A DNA stretch of 32,557 nucleotides from assembly GCA_012270885.1 (NCBI GenBank), contig JAAXHN010000034.1:2032-34588 (forward strand). The letters are read 5' to 3'. The notes beneath the pieces were generated by a model. The model was given only the letters and a program-made list of their open reading frames with translations. It searched no databases and was not told the DNA's origin. Position numbers and translations under genes: made by a program. Source of the DNA: Acidimicrobiia bacterium (GTDB lineage: Bacteria > Actinomycetota > Acidimicrobiia > Spongiisociales > ZC4RG35). Positions 21,723 through 30,104 of this stretch are shown here, piece by piece; position 1 is the stretch's first letter, and each line of letters opens with the position of its first letter.

Positions 21723-21820
21723 GTTTTGTAGCTTTTATTGTTTTTATGGGCTTTATTGTCTCCCACCTGGTTCTAGAGTTTAGGTTTTGTAGCTTTTATT
21801 GTTTTTTTGGGCTTTATTGT
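21723..21820. repeat. AT-rich 37-bp direct repeat, period 61 bp
   Basis: Two copies (21723-21759 and 21784-21820) differ at one base out of 37. Each contains two TTTATTGT octamers 18 bp apart (21734, 21752, 21795, 21813), that is ACAATAAA on the minus strand. GGTTC recurs in the spacer after each copy, hinting that a 61-bp unit was duplicated. The block is strikingly AT-rich against its surroundings and lies directly upstream of the broken ATPase gene and beside the trmL stop codon. It may be a binding-site array, a promoter or a junction of the island. Confidence 0.75.
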
Positions 21821-21832
21821 TTTGTGCCAGGT

Positions 21833-22297
21833 TCACACTGCGCCCATATAGCGGTGATGTGACCAGGCCTCGTAGACCACGATGGCCACCGCGTTGGCCA
21901 GGTTGAGGCTGCGAACGCCGGGCAGCATGGGAATGCGAGCGGTCTCGTCGACCCACAGGGCGGACGTCACCTCCTCGGGAAGCCCGGTCGACTCGGGCCC
22001 GAACAGCAGGGCGTCGCCGGGTGCGTAGTCGAGCGAGGAGTGCCAGGTGGCGCCCAGGGGCGAGAAGGCGAACACCCGTTGGGGTTCCTCGGATTCGATC
22101 CAGGCTTCGAGGCTCCCGTGCACCTGGGTGATCACCCTTTCCCGGTAGTCCATCCCCGCCCGCTTCAGGCGGGTGTCGGACATTTCGAATCCCAGGGGCT
22201 CGATGAGATGGAGAAGGCATCCGGTGTTGGCGGCCAGCCGCATGATGGCGCCGGTGTTGGGCGGTATCTCCGGCTGGTAAAGAACGATGGAGAACAC
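21833..22297 (-). CDS. trmL: tRNA (cytidine/uridine-34-2'-O)-methyltransferase
   Basis: The 154-residue protein is a minimal SPOUT methyltransferase. Its start FSIVLYQPEIPPNTGAIMR, the LIEPLGF-MSD segment, LLFGPESTGLP and the knot sequence MLPGVRSLNLANAVAIVVYE match TrmL (YibK) throughout and at normal length. TrmL 2'-O-methylates the wobble base of certain leucine tRNAs in the cytosol, using S-adenosylmethionine bound in the trefoil knot. It starts 22 nt after the ketosynthase stop on the same strand and is likely co-transcribed with it. It marks the return to housekeeping genes after the island. Confidence 0.93.
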   Translation of the reverse strand: MFSIVLYQPEIPPNTGAIMRLAANTGCLLHLIEPLGFEMSDTRLKRAGMDYRERVITQVHGSLEAWIESEEPQRVFAFSPLGATWHSSLDYAPGDALLFGPESTGLPEEVTSALWVDETARIPMLPGVRSLNLANAVAIVVYEAWSHHRYMGAV

Positions 22298-22319
22298 GGC
22301 GGCTCCCGGCGCCGGTGGG

Positions 22320-23489
22320 TCAGCTCCCCGGGCCGAAGACCAGCACGGTGTTGTGGCCCCCGAAACCGAAAGAGTTGGAGACCGCCAGACCGGGTTCCCA
22401 TTCCTGGCGCTCGGTCACGATGCGGTGGAGGGGAATCTCGGGGTCCTGTTCTCTCAATCCGATGTTGGGGGGGACCTGTCCCCGGCTGATGGCCAGCACG
22501 GAGGCCACCGCCTCTATCCCCCCGCTGGCTCCCAGGGCGTGGCCCGTGGTGCCCTTGATGGAGGAGACCAGCGGCTGGCGATCGCTCCAGATGTCGGCGA
22601 TGACCCGCCCTTCACCGGCATCGTTGAGTGGAGTGGCGGTCCCGTGGGCGTTGATGTAGCTCACTTCCTCGGGAGTGGCCCCCGCGTCCGCCAACGCTCC
22701 CTCGAGGGCGCGGCGCGCGCCGTCGCCCTCCGGGTGGGGAGCCGTGATGTGATGCGCGTCGGAGGTGGTCCCCGCACCCAGGACCTCCGCCAGGATGTCG
22801 GCTCCGCGCTCGGTGGCTTTGTTCCATTCCTCGAGCACCAACACGGCGGCGCCTTCCCCGACCACGAACCCGTTGCGATCGATGTCGAAGGGCCTCGACT
22901 CGTCGGTGGGGGAGAGTGCCCGCGCGACCCTGAATCCGGCGATGCTGGCCGGGCGGATTGCCGCTTCGGACCCTCCCGCCACCATCAGGTCGGTGTATCC
23001 CCACTGGATCTGGCGCAGGGCGTCGCTTATGGCCTGGGCGCCGGCCGCGCAGGCCAGGGTCTGGGTGGTGGCCGGTCCGAGAAAACCGAAGGTGATGGAG
23101 ATGTCGGCGGCGGCGGCGTTACCCATCATCATGGGGATGGCCACCGGCGAGGGACGAGGTCTCTCGCTGTGATTGACTGCCTCCACCAGGCCTTCGAACG
23201 ACTGCATTCCGCCGATGCCGGTTCCGATGCAGGTCCCCGACCGCAGGGGATCGGTGCCATGGTCGCCCGCCATGGCCAACGCCTCGTGGGCAGCCGTCCG
23301 CGCGTACTGGGAGAACAGGTCCAGCCGTCGGACCTCGCGGCGAGGTATCCACACCGTCGGGTCCCATCCTTCAACGGCAAAAGGCCCTTTTCCCGGGTCC
23401 TTGGTGAGGCCTTCCCAGAAGGCTTCCACGCCCACGCCCGGGCTGGTGACGACTCCTACGCCGGTGACCGCGACCCTACGTTTGTTCAA
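22320..23489 (-). CDS. fabF: 3-oxoacyl-ACP synthase II (FabF-like ketosynthase)
   Basis: This 389-residue condensing enzyme has the Cys147-His282-His317 triad: C147 in TLACAAGAQAI, H282 in NAHGTATPLND, and K312/H317 in KGTTGHALGASG. The N-terminal RRVAVTGVGVVTSPG and C-terminal NSFGFGGHN are also typical of KAS II. It extends acyl-ACP with malonyl-ACP in fatty-acid synthesis. It is slightly short for FabF (usually about 410), and no acyl carrier protein or other fab gene adjoins, so a role in a specialised lipid is possible. The next gene upstream on this strand, the VOC protein, ends 31 nt before its start. Confidence 0.92.
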   Translation of the reverse strand: MNKRRVAVTGVGVVTSPGVGVEAFWEGLTKDPGKGPFAVEGWDPTVWIPRREVRRLDLFSQYARTAAHEALAMAGDHGTDPLRSGTCIGTGIGGMQSFEGLVEAVNHSERPRPSPVAIPMMMGNAAAADISITFGFLGPATTQTLACAAGAQAISDALRQIQWGYTDLMVAGGSEAAIRPASIAGFRVARALSPTDESRPFDIDRNGFVVGEGAAVLVLEEWNKATERGADILAEVLGAGTTSDAHHITAPHPEGDGARRALEGALADAGATPEEVSYINAHGTATPLNDAGEGRVIADIWSDRQPLVSSIKGTTGHALGASGGIEAVASVLAISRGQVPPNIGLREQDPEIPLHRIVTERQEWEPGLAVSNSFGFGGHNTVLVFGPGS

Positions 23490-23520
23490 CCTGTCCCTCT
23501 CGTGCGGTGTGTCACGGTCA

Positions 23521-23895
23521 CTACTCGCTTTCGGCTTGGTCCATGGCAGCGGCCTGGTAGACCCCGAAGAATATGCCCTGGGGATCGCGGCAGTAGGCGA
23601 CTTGCCCGACCTCGGGAATGTCCTGGATGGGCATGACGGTCTCGCCGCCCGCAGACGAGATCGCTTCTAAGGCTTCGTGAATGTCGGGCACGTCCACGGT
23701 TATAACGGTGCGAGCCTGGTCGTCGGGTGAGGGCATCAGCGCGCCGTTGATTCCCGGCCGGTCGTCGGGGCCGGTGGTGGCCAACCAATACGGGAAGTCC
23801 CCCCATTGTTGGAAGGTCCATCCCAACGCTTTTGAGAAGAATTCCTGGCTGGCCGCCGGATCGGGACTTTGATACTCGAAATGAACCGGTCGCAT
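23521..23895 (-). CDS. VOC/glyoxalase-like superfamily protein
   Basis: The start is ATG 23895, chosen because AAGGAA lies 7-8 nt upstream; a longer upstream reading (to 24117) overlaps the acyl-CoA dehydrogenase and looks spurious. The 124-residue product shows the paired beta-alpha-beta-beta-beta motif: RPVHFEYQSPDPAASQEFFS, GW-FQQWGDFPYWL and, near the end, VAYCRDPQGIFFGVYQ. This family includes dioxygenases, glyoxalases and antibiotic-binding proteins. A metal-binding His5/Glu7-like start (VHFE) and a final GVYQ are visible, but the substrate is unknown. It ends 31 nt before the ketosynthase start and begins 14 nt after the acyl-CoA dehydrogenase stop, so these three genes look like one operon. 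Confidence 0.88.
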   Translation of the reverse strand: MRPVHFEYQSPDPAASQEFFSKALGWTFQQWGDFPYWLATTGPDDRPGINGALMPSPDDQARTVITVDVPDIHEALEAISSAGGETVMPIQDIPEVGQVAYCRDPQGIFFGVYQAAAMDQAESE

Positions 23896-23909
23896 GAACT
23901 TTTCCTTTC

Positions 23910-25718
23910 TCAGTGGGCAGCCATGTCGGGCCTGAAATCCAACTCGTACAGAAGCTCGGATCCGGCCGACGCCGCGCTTTCCAGGGAAGCGGCCTCGGGG
24001 AGGAGTTGCTCGCAGTAGTAGCGGGCGGTTGCAATCTTTTGCCGTAACCAGTCGTCGTCCGCTCCGGCCGTCCCAATCTTCCGTAGAGCTGCTTGGGCGG
24101 ATCGGATCATCAGCCATCCACCCATCGCCGTGCCGAACATCGTGAGGTAGGGGTAGGCGCCCGCCAGGGCGCCCTGATAGTCGCCCCTGGCCAGGTGAGA
24201 CCCCAGGGTGAGGCTGGATCGCCCGAGAATCCGGACCGAGCGGGCCAGTTCCTCGCCGGACTCCTGCAGTTCGGGGACCGAGGAGGCCTCGGCCGCGGTG
24301 ACGCCAACCTGCTCCAGCAATTCCTTGACCGCTGCTCCCATACGAATGGGGAGCCTTCTCAGCACCAGGTCGATGGCCTGGATGCCGTTGGTTCCCTCAT
24401 AGATTGGACTGATGCGGGAGTCGCGGAAGAACTGGGCGGCTCCGGTCTCCTCGACGAATCCCATGCCACCGTGGATCTGGATGCCCAAAGACGCCACCTC
24501 CACTCCCAGGTCGCTGCACCAGGCCTTGGCGACAGGCGTCAGGATCGATGCCAACTCCCCGGACCGGGCCCGCTCCTCATCGGTATCGGCGTAATGGGAC
24601 CGGTCGACGGTGGCCACGCAGTAGAACAAGAGGGCTCTCATCGCCTCGATACGGGCCTTCATGGTGGCCAGCATCCGTCGAACGTCCGGGTGTTCCACGA
24701 TCAGGGACTGCTGGCCTCTGGGAGCGCCCACCGCTCTCCCCTGGCGGCGCTCCCAGGAGAACTCCAACGCCTTCTGGTAGGCGCGCTCGGCCACCGCCAA
24801 CCCTCCCTGTCCCACGGCGATCCGCGCCGCGTTCATCATGGTGAACATCCGCGCCATGCCTCCCTGTTCAGGGCCCACCAGGTAGCCGACCGCCCCGTCT
24901 TTCTCACCGTAGGAGAGCATGCAGGTGGGGCTTCCGTGAATGCCCAGCTTGTGCTCCAGGGAGACGGTCCGGATGTCGTTCAACTCACCCGGTTCCCCGT
25001 CGGGGCCCACGAGGCGCTTGGGCACTATGAACAGCGAGATTCCCTTGGTGCCCGGAGCAGCGTCGGGGGTCCGCGCAAGGACGGTGTGAATGATGTTGTC
25101 CGCCATGTCGTGGTCGCCCCAGGTAATGAAAATCTTGGTGCCGGTGATCCGGTAGGTCCCGTCCGACTGGGGGATGGCTTTGGTGGTGAGGGCGCCGACG
25201 TCGGAGCCGGCGTGGGGCTCGGTTAGGTTCATGGTGCCCGACCACTCTCCGGTGGTGAGCTTCTCCAGGTAGAGGCCCTTTTGCTCGGGAGAACCGTGCA
25301 GGTTCAGCAGGTGGACCGTTCCGGTAGTGAGAGTGGGGCACAGTGAGAAGGACAGACTCGAGGAGATCATCATCTCATCGACCGCAAACCCCACAGCCTG
25401 GGGCATCCCCCCTCCGCCCCAGTCGCCCGGCAGAGAGATCGCCTGCCAGCCCGCTTCGACGAGTTTCCGGTAGGCCTCGGCGAACCCCGTAGGGGTCTTC
25501 ACCGTCCCGTCCTCGGTGAGGACCGACCCTTCGAGATCACCGACCGGATTCAGAGGGGCCACCACTTCGGAGAAGAAGCGCCCGGCTTCTTCAAGCAGTT
25601 CACCAACCGTTGCGGGATCGGCATGCTGGTAGCCGTTGAGTTTGGACAGAGACTCCAAATCAACGATGTTCTCCAGCACGAAACCGATGTCACGGAGGGG
25701 AGGTTGATAAACGCTCAT
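23910..25718 (-). CDS. Acyl-CoA dehydrogenase, DmdC-like long form
   Basis: The 602-residue FAD enzyme is the long acyl-CoA dehydrogenase type that includes DmdC (3-methylmercaptopropionyl-CoA dehydrogenase). It begins YQPPLRDIGFVLENI, and continues with LNPVGDLEG, TMNLTEPHAGSD, ITGTKIFITWGDHD, LEHKLGIHGSPTC and MFTMMNAARI. The catalytic base is Glu441 in IYEGTNGIQAIDLVLRR. It would make a 2,3-enoyl-CoA and pass electrons to ETF. Specific DMSP-pathway use would need DmdB/DmdD neighbours, which are absent, so medium or long acyl-CoA oxidation is equally likely. It diverges from the ppk gene across 125 nt. Confidence 0.93.
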   Translation of the reverse strand: MSVYQPPLRDIGFVLENIVDLESLSKLNGYQHADPATVGELLEEAGRFFSEVVAPLNPVGDLEGSVLTEDGTVKTPTGFAEAYRKLVEAGWQAISLPGDWGGGGMPQAVGFAVDEMMISSSLSFSLCPTLTTGTVHLLNLHGSPEQKGLYLEKLTTGEWSGTMNLTEPHAGSDVGALTTKAIPQSDGTYRITGTKIFITWGDHDMADNIIHTVLARTPDAAPGTKGISLFIVPKRLVGPDGEPGELNDIRTVSLEHKLGIHGSPTCMLSYGEKDGAVGYLVGPEQGGMARMFTMMNAARIAVGQGGLAVAERAYQKALEFSWERRQGRAVGAPRGQQSLIVEHPDVRRMLATMKARIEAMRALLFYCVATVDRSHYADTDEERARSGELASILTPVAKAWCSDLGVEVASLGIQIHGGMGFVEETGAAQFFRDSRISPIYEGTNGIQAIDLVLRRLPIRMGAAVKELLEQVGVTAAEASSVPELQESGEELARSVRILGRSSLTLGSHLARGDYQGALAGAYPYLTMFGTAMGGWLMIRSAQAALRKIGTAGADDDWLRQKIATARYYCEQLLPEAASLESAASAGSELLYELDFRPDMAAH

Positions 25719-25843
25719 CTTGCTGTAACAAAGAATATCAAGATGCCTGCCTTTGCCTTAAAGCCAAAACTTCTGGCTGCTCCGGCCTTGGCGGTCTATT
25801 CTTTGGACTCACTGATTTAGCCCACTGCCGCCCCCCGATTTCG

Positions 25844-27892
25844 ATGACCACCCGGACAGACCCTTCACACTTCTTCAACCGGGAGCTTTCCTGGCTGGAT
25901 TTCAACAGCAGGGTGCTTGCGCTGGCGGAGCAGGAGAACACGCCGCTCCTGGAGAAGGTGCGGTTTCTCTCCATCTGGGCTTCGAACCTGGATGACTTCT
26001 TCCAGATCAGGGTGGCCGGGCTCAAGGAGCAGGTCGCCCATGGGGTGATGAGGAAGAGCCCGGACGGACGCACCCCTGGGCAACAGCTCTCGGCCATCCG
26101 CGCCGAGAGCTCCGAGCAGTACCTCCGGGCTTCGAAGATCTTCTGTGATCTCTTGGCGCCGGGTCTGGACGAGGCGGGCCTGGGTCTGAAGTCATATTCC
26201 GACCTGGATGAGGAGACGGTTGCCGATCTGGACCGTTACTTCCATGCCACGGTCTTCCCGGTGCTTACTCCCCTGGCGGTGGACCCTGCTCATCCCTTCC
26301 CTCACATTTCCAGTCTCTCCCTCAACCTGGCGGTACATGTGCAAGAGGGCAGGAGCGGACCTGTCAGATTTGCCCGGGTCAAGATTCCTCCCATCCTTCC
26401 CGCCTTCGTGCCCTTACCCGATACCGGATGGTTTGTCCCGCTCGATGAGTTGATCGCAGCCAATCTTGATGAACTCTTCCCGGGGATGCGCATTCTGGAC
26501 TACCACCTCTTCCGCGTCACCCGCAATGCGGATTTCGAGTTGGAGGAAGACGCGGGCGGGGACCTCCTGTCGGCCGTCGAGTCGGAGTTGACCCGGAGGC
26601 GGTTCGGCCGGGCGGTCCGCCTGGAGGTGACCGGAACGATGAGCAGCGAGGCGCTCGACATGCTCATCCGGGAATTGCAGATATCTGAGTCGGATGTCTA
26701 TGTCATGGACGGGGTCCTGAACATGGCCGACCTCATGTTCATGGCCTCCCTTCCCCGGCCGGAGTTGCAATACCGTCCCTGGACATGGGTGACCCACCCC
26801 CGCCTGGCGGCGCGCATCAGCGACCACCTGGACATCTTCGAGGTGATCCGCGAGGGGGACATCCTGGTGCATCACCCCTATGACTCGTTCGCCTCCTCCG
26901 TGGAGGAGTTCATAGTGCAGGCTGCCGCCGACCCCAACGTACTGGCCATCAAGCAAACCCTGTATCGCACCGCCAGTGACAGCGTGATCATGAACGCGCT
27001 GATGGAAGCCGCCACCCGGGGAAAGCAGGTCGTCGTGCTCGTGGAGTTGAAGGCCCGATTCGACGAAGACGCCAACATCACCTGGGCTCAGAGGCTTGAA
27101 GACGTGGGCGTGCACGTCGTCTACGGGGTGGTGGGCCTGAAGACCCACACCAAGATCGCCCTGGTGGTACGGCGGGAAGGGGATGAGATCCGGCGCTACT
27201 CCCACATAGGCACCGGCAACTACAACGAACAGACCGCCCGTATCTATGAGGACCTGGGGCTGTTCACCTGTGACGAGGGGGTAGGCGCCGATTTGAGCTT
27301 CCTGTTCAACTACCTGACCGGATACAGTCGCCATTCGGTGTACCAAAAGCTCCTAGTGTCGCCTATCTTCACTCGGTCTCGCATCCTGAATCTCATCGGG
27401 GAACAGGCCCATCCCGAGGGCCTGATAACCATGAAGATGAACTCCCTGGTGGATCCGGCTATGATCAAGGCCCTTTACTCCGCCTCCGCGGCGGGGGCGA
27501 AGATCGACCTGGTGGTCCGGGGCATCTGTTGTCTGGTGCCCGGCGTGGAGGGGATGTCGGAGAACATCAGGGTGCGGTCCCTGGTCGGGAGGTACCTGGA
27601 GCATTCACGCGTCTACCGGTTCGGCGGCCGGGAGAACCGGGTCTACTACATGGGATCCGCCGACCTGATGCAACGAAACCTCGACCACCGGGTGGAGGCC
27701 ATGGTCCCCATCGAGGATCCCGATCTGCAGTTTCGCATCGACGAGATCTTCGAGGTGCTGATGGCCGACGACATTCTCTCCTGGGAACTGGGACCCGACG
27801 GGAAATGGACCAAGGTGACAGAACGGCGGGGTCTGAGCACTCACGTCGAGTTGCAGGACCTGGCGGAAGCCAGGGCGCAGGCCCGGTTCTGA
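25844..27892 (+). CDS. ppk: Polyphosphate kinase 1
   Basis: The 682-residue enzyme polymerises the gamma-phosphate of ATP into polyphosphate, reversibly. It has the four-domain PPK1 layout: N domain FFNRELSWLDFN-RVL (about 8-25), SNLDDFFQIRVAGL, then HHPYDSF and IKQTLYRT, the catalytic H435 in GLKTHTKIALVVRR (the same number as in E. coli), GTGNYNE, and the second conserved-histidine region DLMQRNLDHRVEA near the C terminus. It lies directly before the pst operon, which couples phosphate import and storage. The ATG at 25844 has no strong ribosome site. No PHO-like repeats were visible in the 125 nt ahead of it. Confidence 0.95.
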   Translation: MTTRTDPSHFFNRELSWLDFNSRVLALAEQENTPLLEKVRFLSIWASNLDDFFQIRVAGLKEQVAHGVMRKSPDGRTPGQQLSAIRAESSEQYLRASKIFCDLLAPGLDEAGLGLKSYSDLDEETVADLDRYFHATVFPVLTPLAVDPAHPFPHISSLSLNLAVHVQEGRSGPVRFARVKIPPILPAFVPLPDTGWFVPLDELIAANLDELFPGMRILDYHLFRVTRNADFELEEDAGGDLLSAVESELTRRRFGRAVRLEVTGTMSSEALDMLIRELQISESDVYVMDGVLNMADLMFMASLPRPELQYRPWTWVTHPRLAARISDHLDIFEVIREGDILVHHPYDSFASSVEEFIVQAAADPNVLAIKQTLYRTASDSVIMNALMEAATRGKQVVVLVELKARFDEDANITWAQRLEDVGVHVVYGVVGLKTHTKIALVVRREGDEIRRYSHIGTGNYNEQTARIYEDLGLFTCDEGVGADLSFLFNYLTGYSRHSVYQKLLVSPIFTRSRILNLIGEQAHPEGLITMKMNSLVDPAMIKALYSASAAGAKIDLVVRGICCLVPGVEGMSENIRVRSLVGRYLEHSRVYRFGGRENRVYYMGSADLMQRNLDHRVEAMVPIEDPDLQFRIDEIFEVLMADDILSWELGPDGKWTKVTERRGLSTHVELQDLAEARAQARF

Positions 27893-27918
27893 GGACCGGG
27901 GCGAAAACAGCGCCAAGA

Positions 27919-27962
27919 ATTCACATTCCGTTCGCATAAACCCGGATCTGTGTTCACTTGCC
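27919..27962 (+). promoter_or_regulatory. Probable PHO box upstream of pstS
   Basis: 11-bp units in one register: ATTCACATTCC (27919), GTTCGCATAAA (27930) and GTTCACTTGCC (27952, exactly two periods later). These fit the direct-repeat PhoB/PhoP binding pattern GTTCAC-N5 known from actinobacteria. The unit at 27941 is poorly conserved. It lies about 100 nt before the pstS start codon. Confidence 0.6.
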
Positions 27963-28063
27963 TTTCTTAGCGTGAGCGCATATGGGTGGGACCCGCGCCC
28001 GAGGGCAGTTTTGCTTTCCAGCGGGTCGTGAACGTGTCTCGAGTTCAGGAGTTCAGATATCAG

Positions 28064-29104
28064 ATGAACTTTGCCAGCAAACGTCTTCTCCGCTGGGGAG
28101 CAGTGCTTTCGGCCCTGCTCTTGGTGGCGGCGGCTTGCGGAGGAGATCAGGACAGCGATGCGCCCGCCACCGACGCCGCTTCCGAGCCTGATGAGCTGTC
28201 GGGTTCCATCGAGGTGTCTGGTTCTTCGACGGTGGAGCCGATTACGGCTCTGGTTGCGGAGAGGTTCAATGCTGCGCATCCGGGTGTGGGGATCTCGGTT
28301 GAGGGTCCTGGTACGGGTGATGGTTTCCAGCGGTTCTGTGCTGGTGAGACCGATATCTCGGACGCATCCCGGGCTATCAAGCAGACGGAGATCGATGCTT
28401 GTGCCGAGGCTGGTGTCGAGTGGGTCGAGTTGAAGGTGGCTTTCGACGGTGTAAGTGTTCTTACTTCTCCTGACAATGCGGCTGTTGGCTGTCTTGACAC
28501 CGGTGACTTGTATGCGTTGGTGGGCCCGGAGTCGGAGGGTTTCGGTTCTTGGTCTGACGCCAATGATCTTGCTGGCGAGTTGGCCGCAGCCGGTCTGGGC
28601 GGTTCGGGTGCTCCTTATCCGGATGCTCCGTTGGTGATCACCGCTCCTGGTGAGGAGTCGGGCACGTTCGATGCTTTCGTGGAGTTGGCGTTGGAGGAAA
28701 TCACCGAGGAGCGTGGTCAGGATGAGCCGACTCGTGTCGATTATCAGGCTTCTGCAAATGACAATGTGATTGTGGACAACGTCAGTTCCAATCCGACTTC
28801 CTTTGGTTGGGTGGGGTTTGCCTTCTATGTCGAGAACTCTGATGTGTTGAAGGCGATCGAGATCGATGGTGGTGCCGGTTGCGTGGCGCCTTCCATCCAG
28901 TCGATCGCGGATGAGTCATATCCGTTGTCTCGCGCTCTCTATATCTATGTGTCTTTGAACCGGGTGGCAGAGAACCCGGCGTTGGGTCCGTTCGTGGATT
29001 CCTATTTGGGCGACGGTTTCTCCTCGGTCGCCGAAGCAGGCTACGTAAACCTTCCCGACGACGAAATAGCCGCAGCCAAAACAGCCTGGGACAGCGCCCG
29101 GTAA
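28064..29104 (+). CDS. pstS: Phosphate ABC transporter substrate-binding lipoprotein PstS
   Basis: The start at ATG 28064 gives a 346-residue precursor whose first residues form a lipoprotein signal, with RLLRWGAVLSALLLVAAAC leading to the lipidated Cys. An AGGAG lies 12 nt upstream. The mature part begins IEVSGSSTVEPIT, the PstS phosphate-site loop, and contains GTGDGFQRFC, ISDASRAIK, then ESGTFDAFVE, and YPLSRALYIYV near the end. It binds phosphate outside the membrane for PstCA. An acidic stretch after the Cys is a linker. Third-codon positions in the middle of the gene favour T and G far more than in ppk or pstC, an odd local change. It is the first gene of pstSCAB-phoU. Confidence 0.95.
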   Translation: MNFASKRLLRWGAVLSALLLVAAACGGDQDSDAPATDAASEPDELSGSIEVSGSSTVEPITALVAERFNAAHPGVGISVEGPGTGDGFQRFCAGETDISDASRAIKQTEIDACAEAGVEWVELKVAFDGVSVLTSPDNAAVGCLDTGDLYALVGPESEGFGSWSDANDLAGELAAAGLGGSGAPYPDAPLVITAPGEESGTFDAFVELALEEITEERGQDEPTRVDYQASANDNVIVDNVSSNPTSFGWVGFAFYVENSDVLKAIEIDGGAGCVAPSIQSIADESYPLSRALYIYVSLNRVAENPALGPFVDSYLGDGFSSVAEAGYVNLPDDEIAAAKTAWDSAR

Positions 29105-29131
29105 GCTCTCGGTTCGGATCTGGGAAGGCAG

Positions 29132-30085
29132 ATGGGAAGGAACATGCTCGACACGTCGGTTTCACTGGACCTGTCCGGTGATCGGCGCCGGTTGCGCCGG
29201 GAGCGCACCATCCGCTGGCTGTTCCTGTCGGCCGGCGTCTTCACGATCCTGGTGAGCGTTGCCATCGTGCTCAGCCTGGTCGGAGAGGCGGTGACCTTCC
29301 TGCAGAGCATCGCCTCGGAGATTGACGAAGGCCTGGGTTCGCTGATCGCCGACGGGTGGTTCCCGCGCAGGGACCGGTTCGACCTGCGAACCATCATCTG
29401 GCACACCCTGGCGGTCTCGATCATCGCCATGCTGGTGGCTACTCCCCTGGGCTTGGGGGCGGCGGTCTATCTGAGTGAATACGCCAAACCTGGGGTGAGG
29501 CGGGTTCTGAAGCCGGTATTGGAGATACTGGCGGGAATTCCTAGTGTGGTTCTGGGTTACTTCGCCCTGCGCTTCATCACTCCCGACATCCTCCGCAATC
29601 TCTGGGACGGCACCCAGCAGTCCAACCTGATGGCGGCTGGGATCGGAGTGGGGATCCTGATCATTCCTCTCGTCTCATCGGTCTCCGAGGACGCCATGCA
29701 GGCGGTACCGCGCGCTCTCCGGGAAGCTTCCTACGGTCTGGGCGCCAAGAAGTGGCACACCTCTCTCAGGGTGGTGTTCCCTGCGGCCCTGTCGGGGATT
29801 GTCGCCTCTCTGATTCTGGGACTGTCCCGGGCAATTGGAGAGACCATGGTGGTGGCCATCGCCGCCGGCGCCACCGGAGGCTCGCTCCTCCAGCTCAATC
29901 CCCTTTACGGGGGCCAGACCATGACCGGAGCCATGGCTTCGCTCGCCATCGGCTCCGACCAGGTGGCGGGCGGGGTGGCAGCCTTCCAGAGCCTTTTCTT
30001 CGTCGGGCTTTTGCTGTTTTTGATGACCCTGGTCCTCAACATCGGAAGCGAGCGGCTGGTGCGTCGCTTCCGCCAGAGGTACTAG
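29132..30085 (+). CDS. pstC: Phosphate ABC transporter permease PstC
   Basis: The 317-residue membrane protein has about six helices, starting with LFLSAGVFTILVSVAIVLSL. It includes the permease features PLGLGAAVYLSEYA, EILAGIPSVVLGYFAL, the EAA-like loop VPRALREASYGLGAKKWHT, and GLSRAIGETMVVAIAAG. It pairs with PstA to form the channel energised by PstB. The start may be ATG 29132 or ATG 29144; each follows a GGGAAGG block at about 3 nt, so the sequence does not decide. It begins 27 nt after the pstS stop codon. Confidence 0.95.
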   Translation: MGRNMLDTSVSLDLSGDRRRLRRERTIRWLFLSAGVFTILVSVAIVLSLVGEAVTFLQSIASEIDEGLGSLIADGWFPRRDRFDLRTIIWHTLAVSIIAMLVATPLGLGAAVYLSEYAKPGVRRVLKPVLEILAGIPSVVLGYFALRFITPDILRNLWDGTQQSNLMAAGIGVGILIIPLVSSVSEDAMQAVPRALREASYGLGAKKWHTSLRVVFPAALSGIVASLILGLSRAIGETMVVAIAAGATGGSLLQLNPLYGGQTMTGAMASLAIGSDQVAGGVAAFQSLFFVGLLLFLMTLVLNIGSERLVRRFRQRY

Positions 30086-30104
30086 GGCTCGTGGAGGGAA
30101 GCCA

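Noticed and set aside
21720-21832. AT-rich direct repeat as a CRISPR array
   Set aside because: There are only two copies, with spacer-like DNA that is partly repeated itself, and no cas gene nearby.
22287-23636. Long plus-strand ORF opposite the ketosynthase gene
   Set aside because: Mirrors the codon structure of fabF, which has an intact catalytic triad; no domain recognised.
23521-24117. Longer start for the VOC protein
   Set aside because: The extension overlaps the acyl-CoA dehydrogenase 3 prime end by over 200 nt and has no domain similarity; the ATG at 23895 has a good ribosome site.
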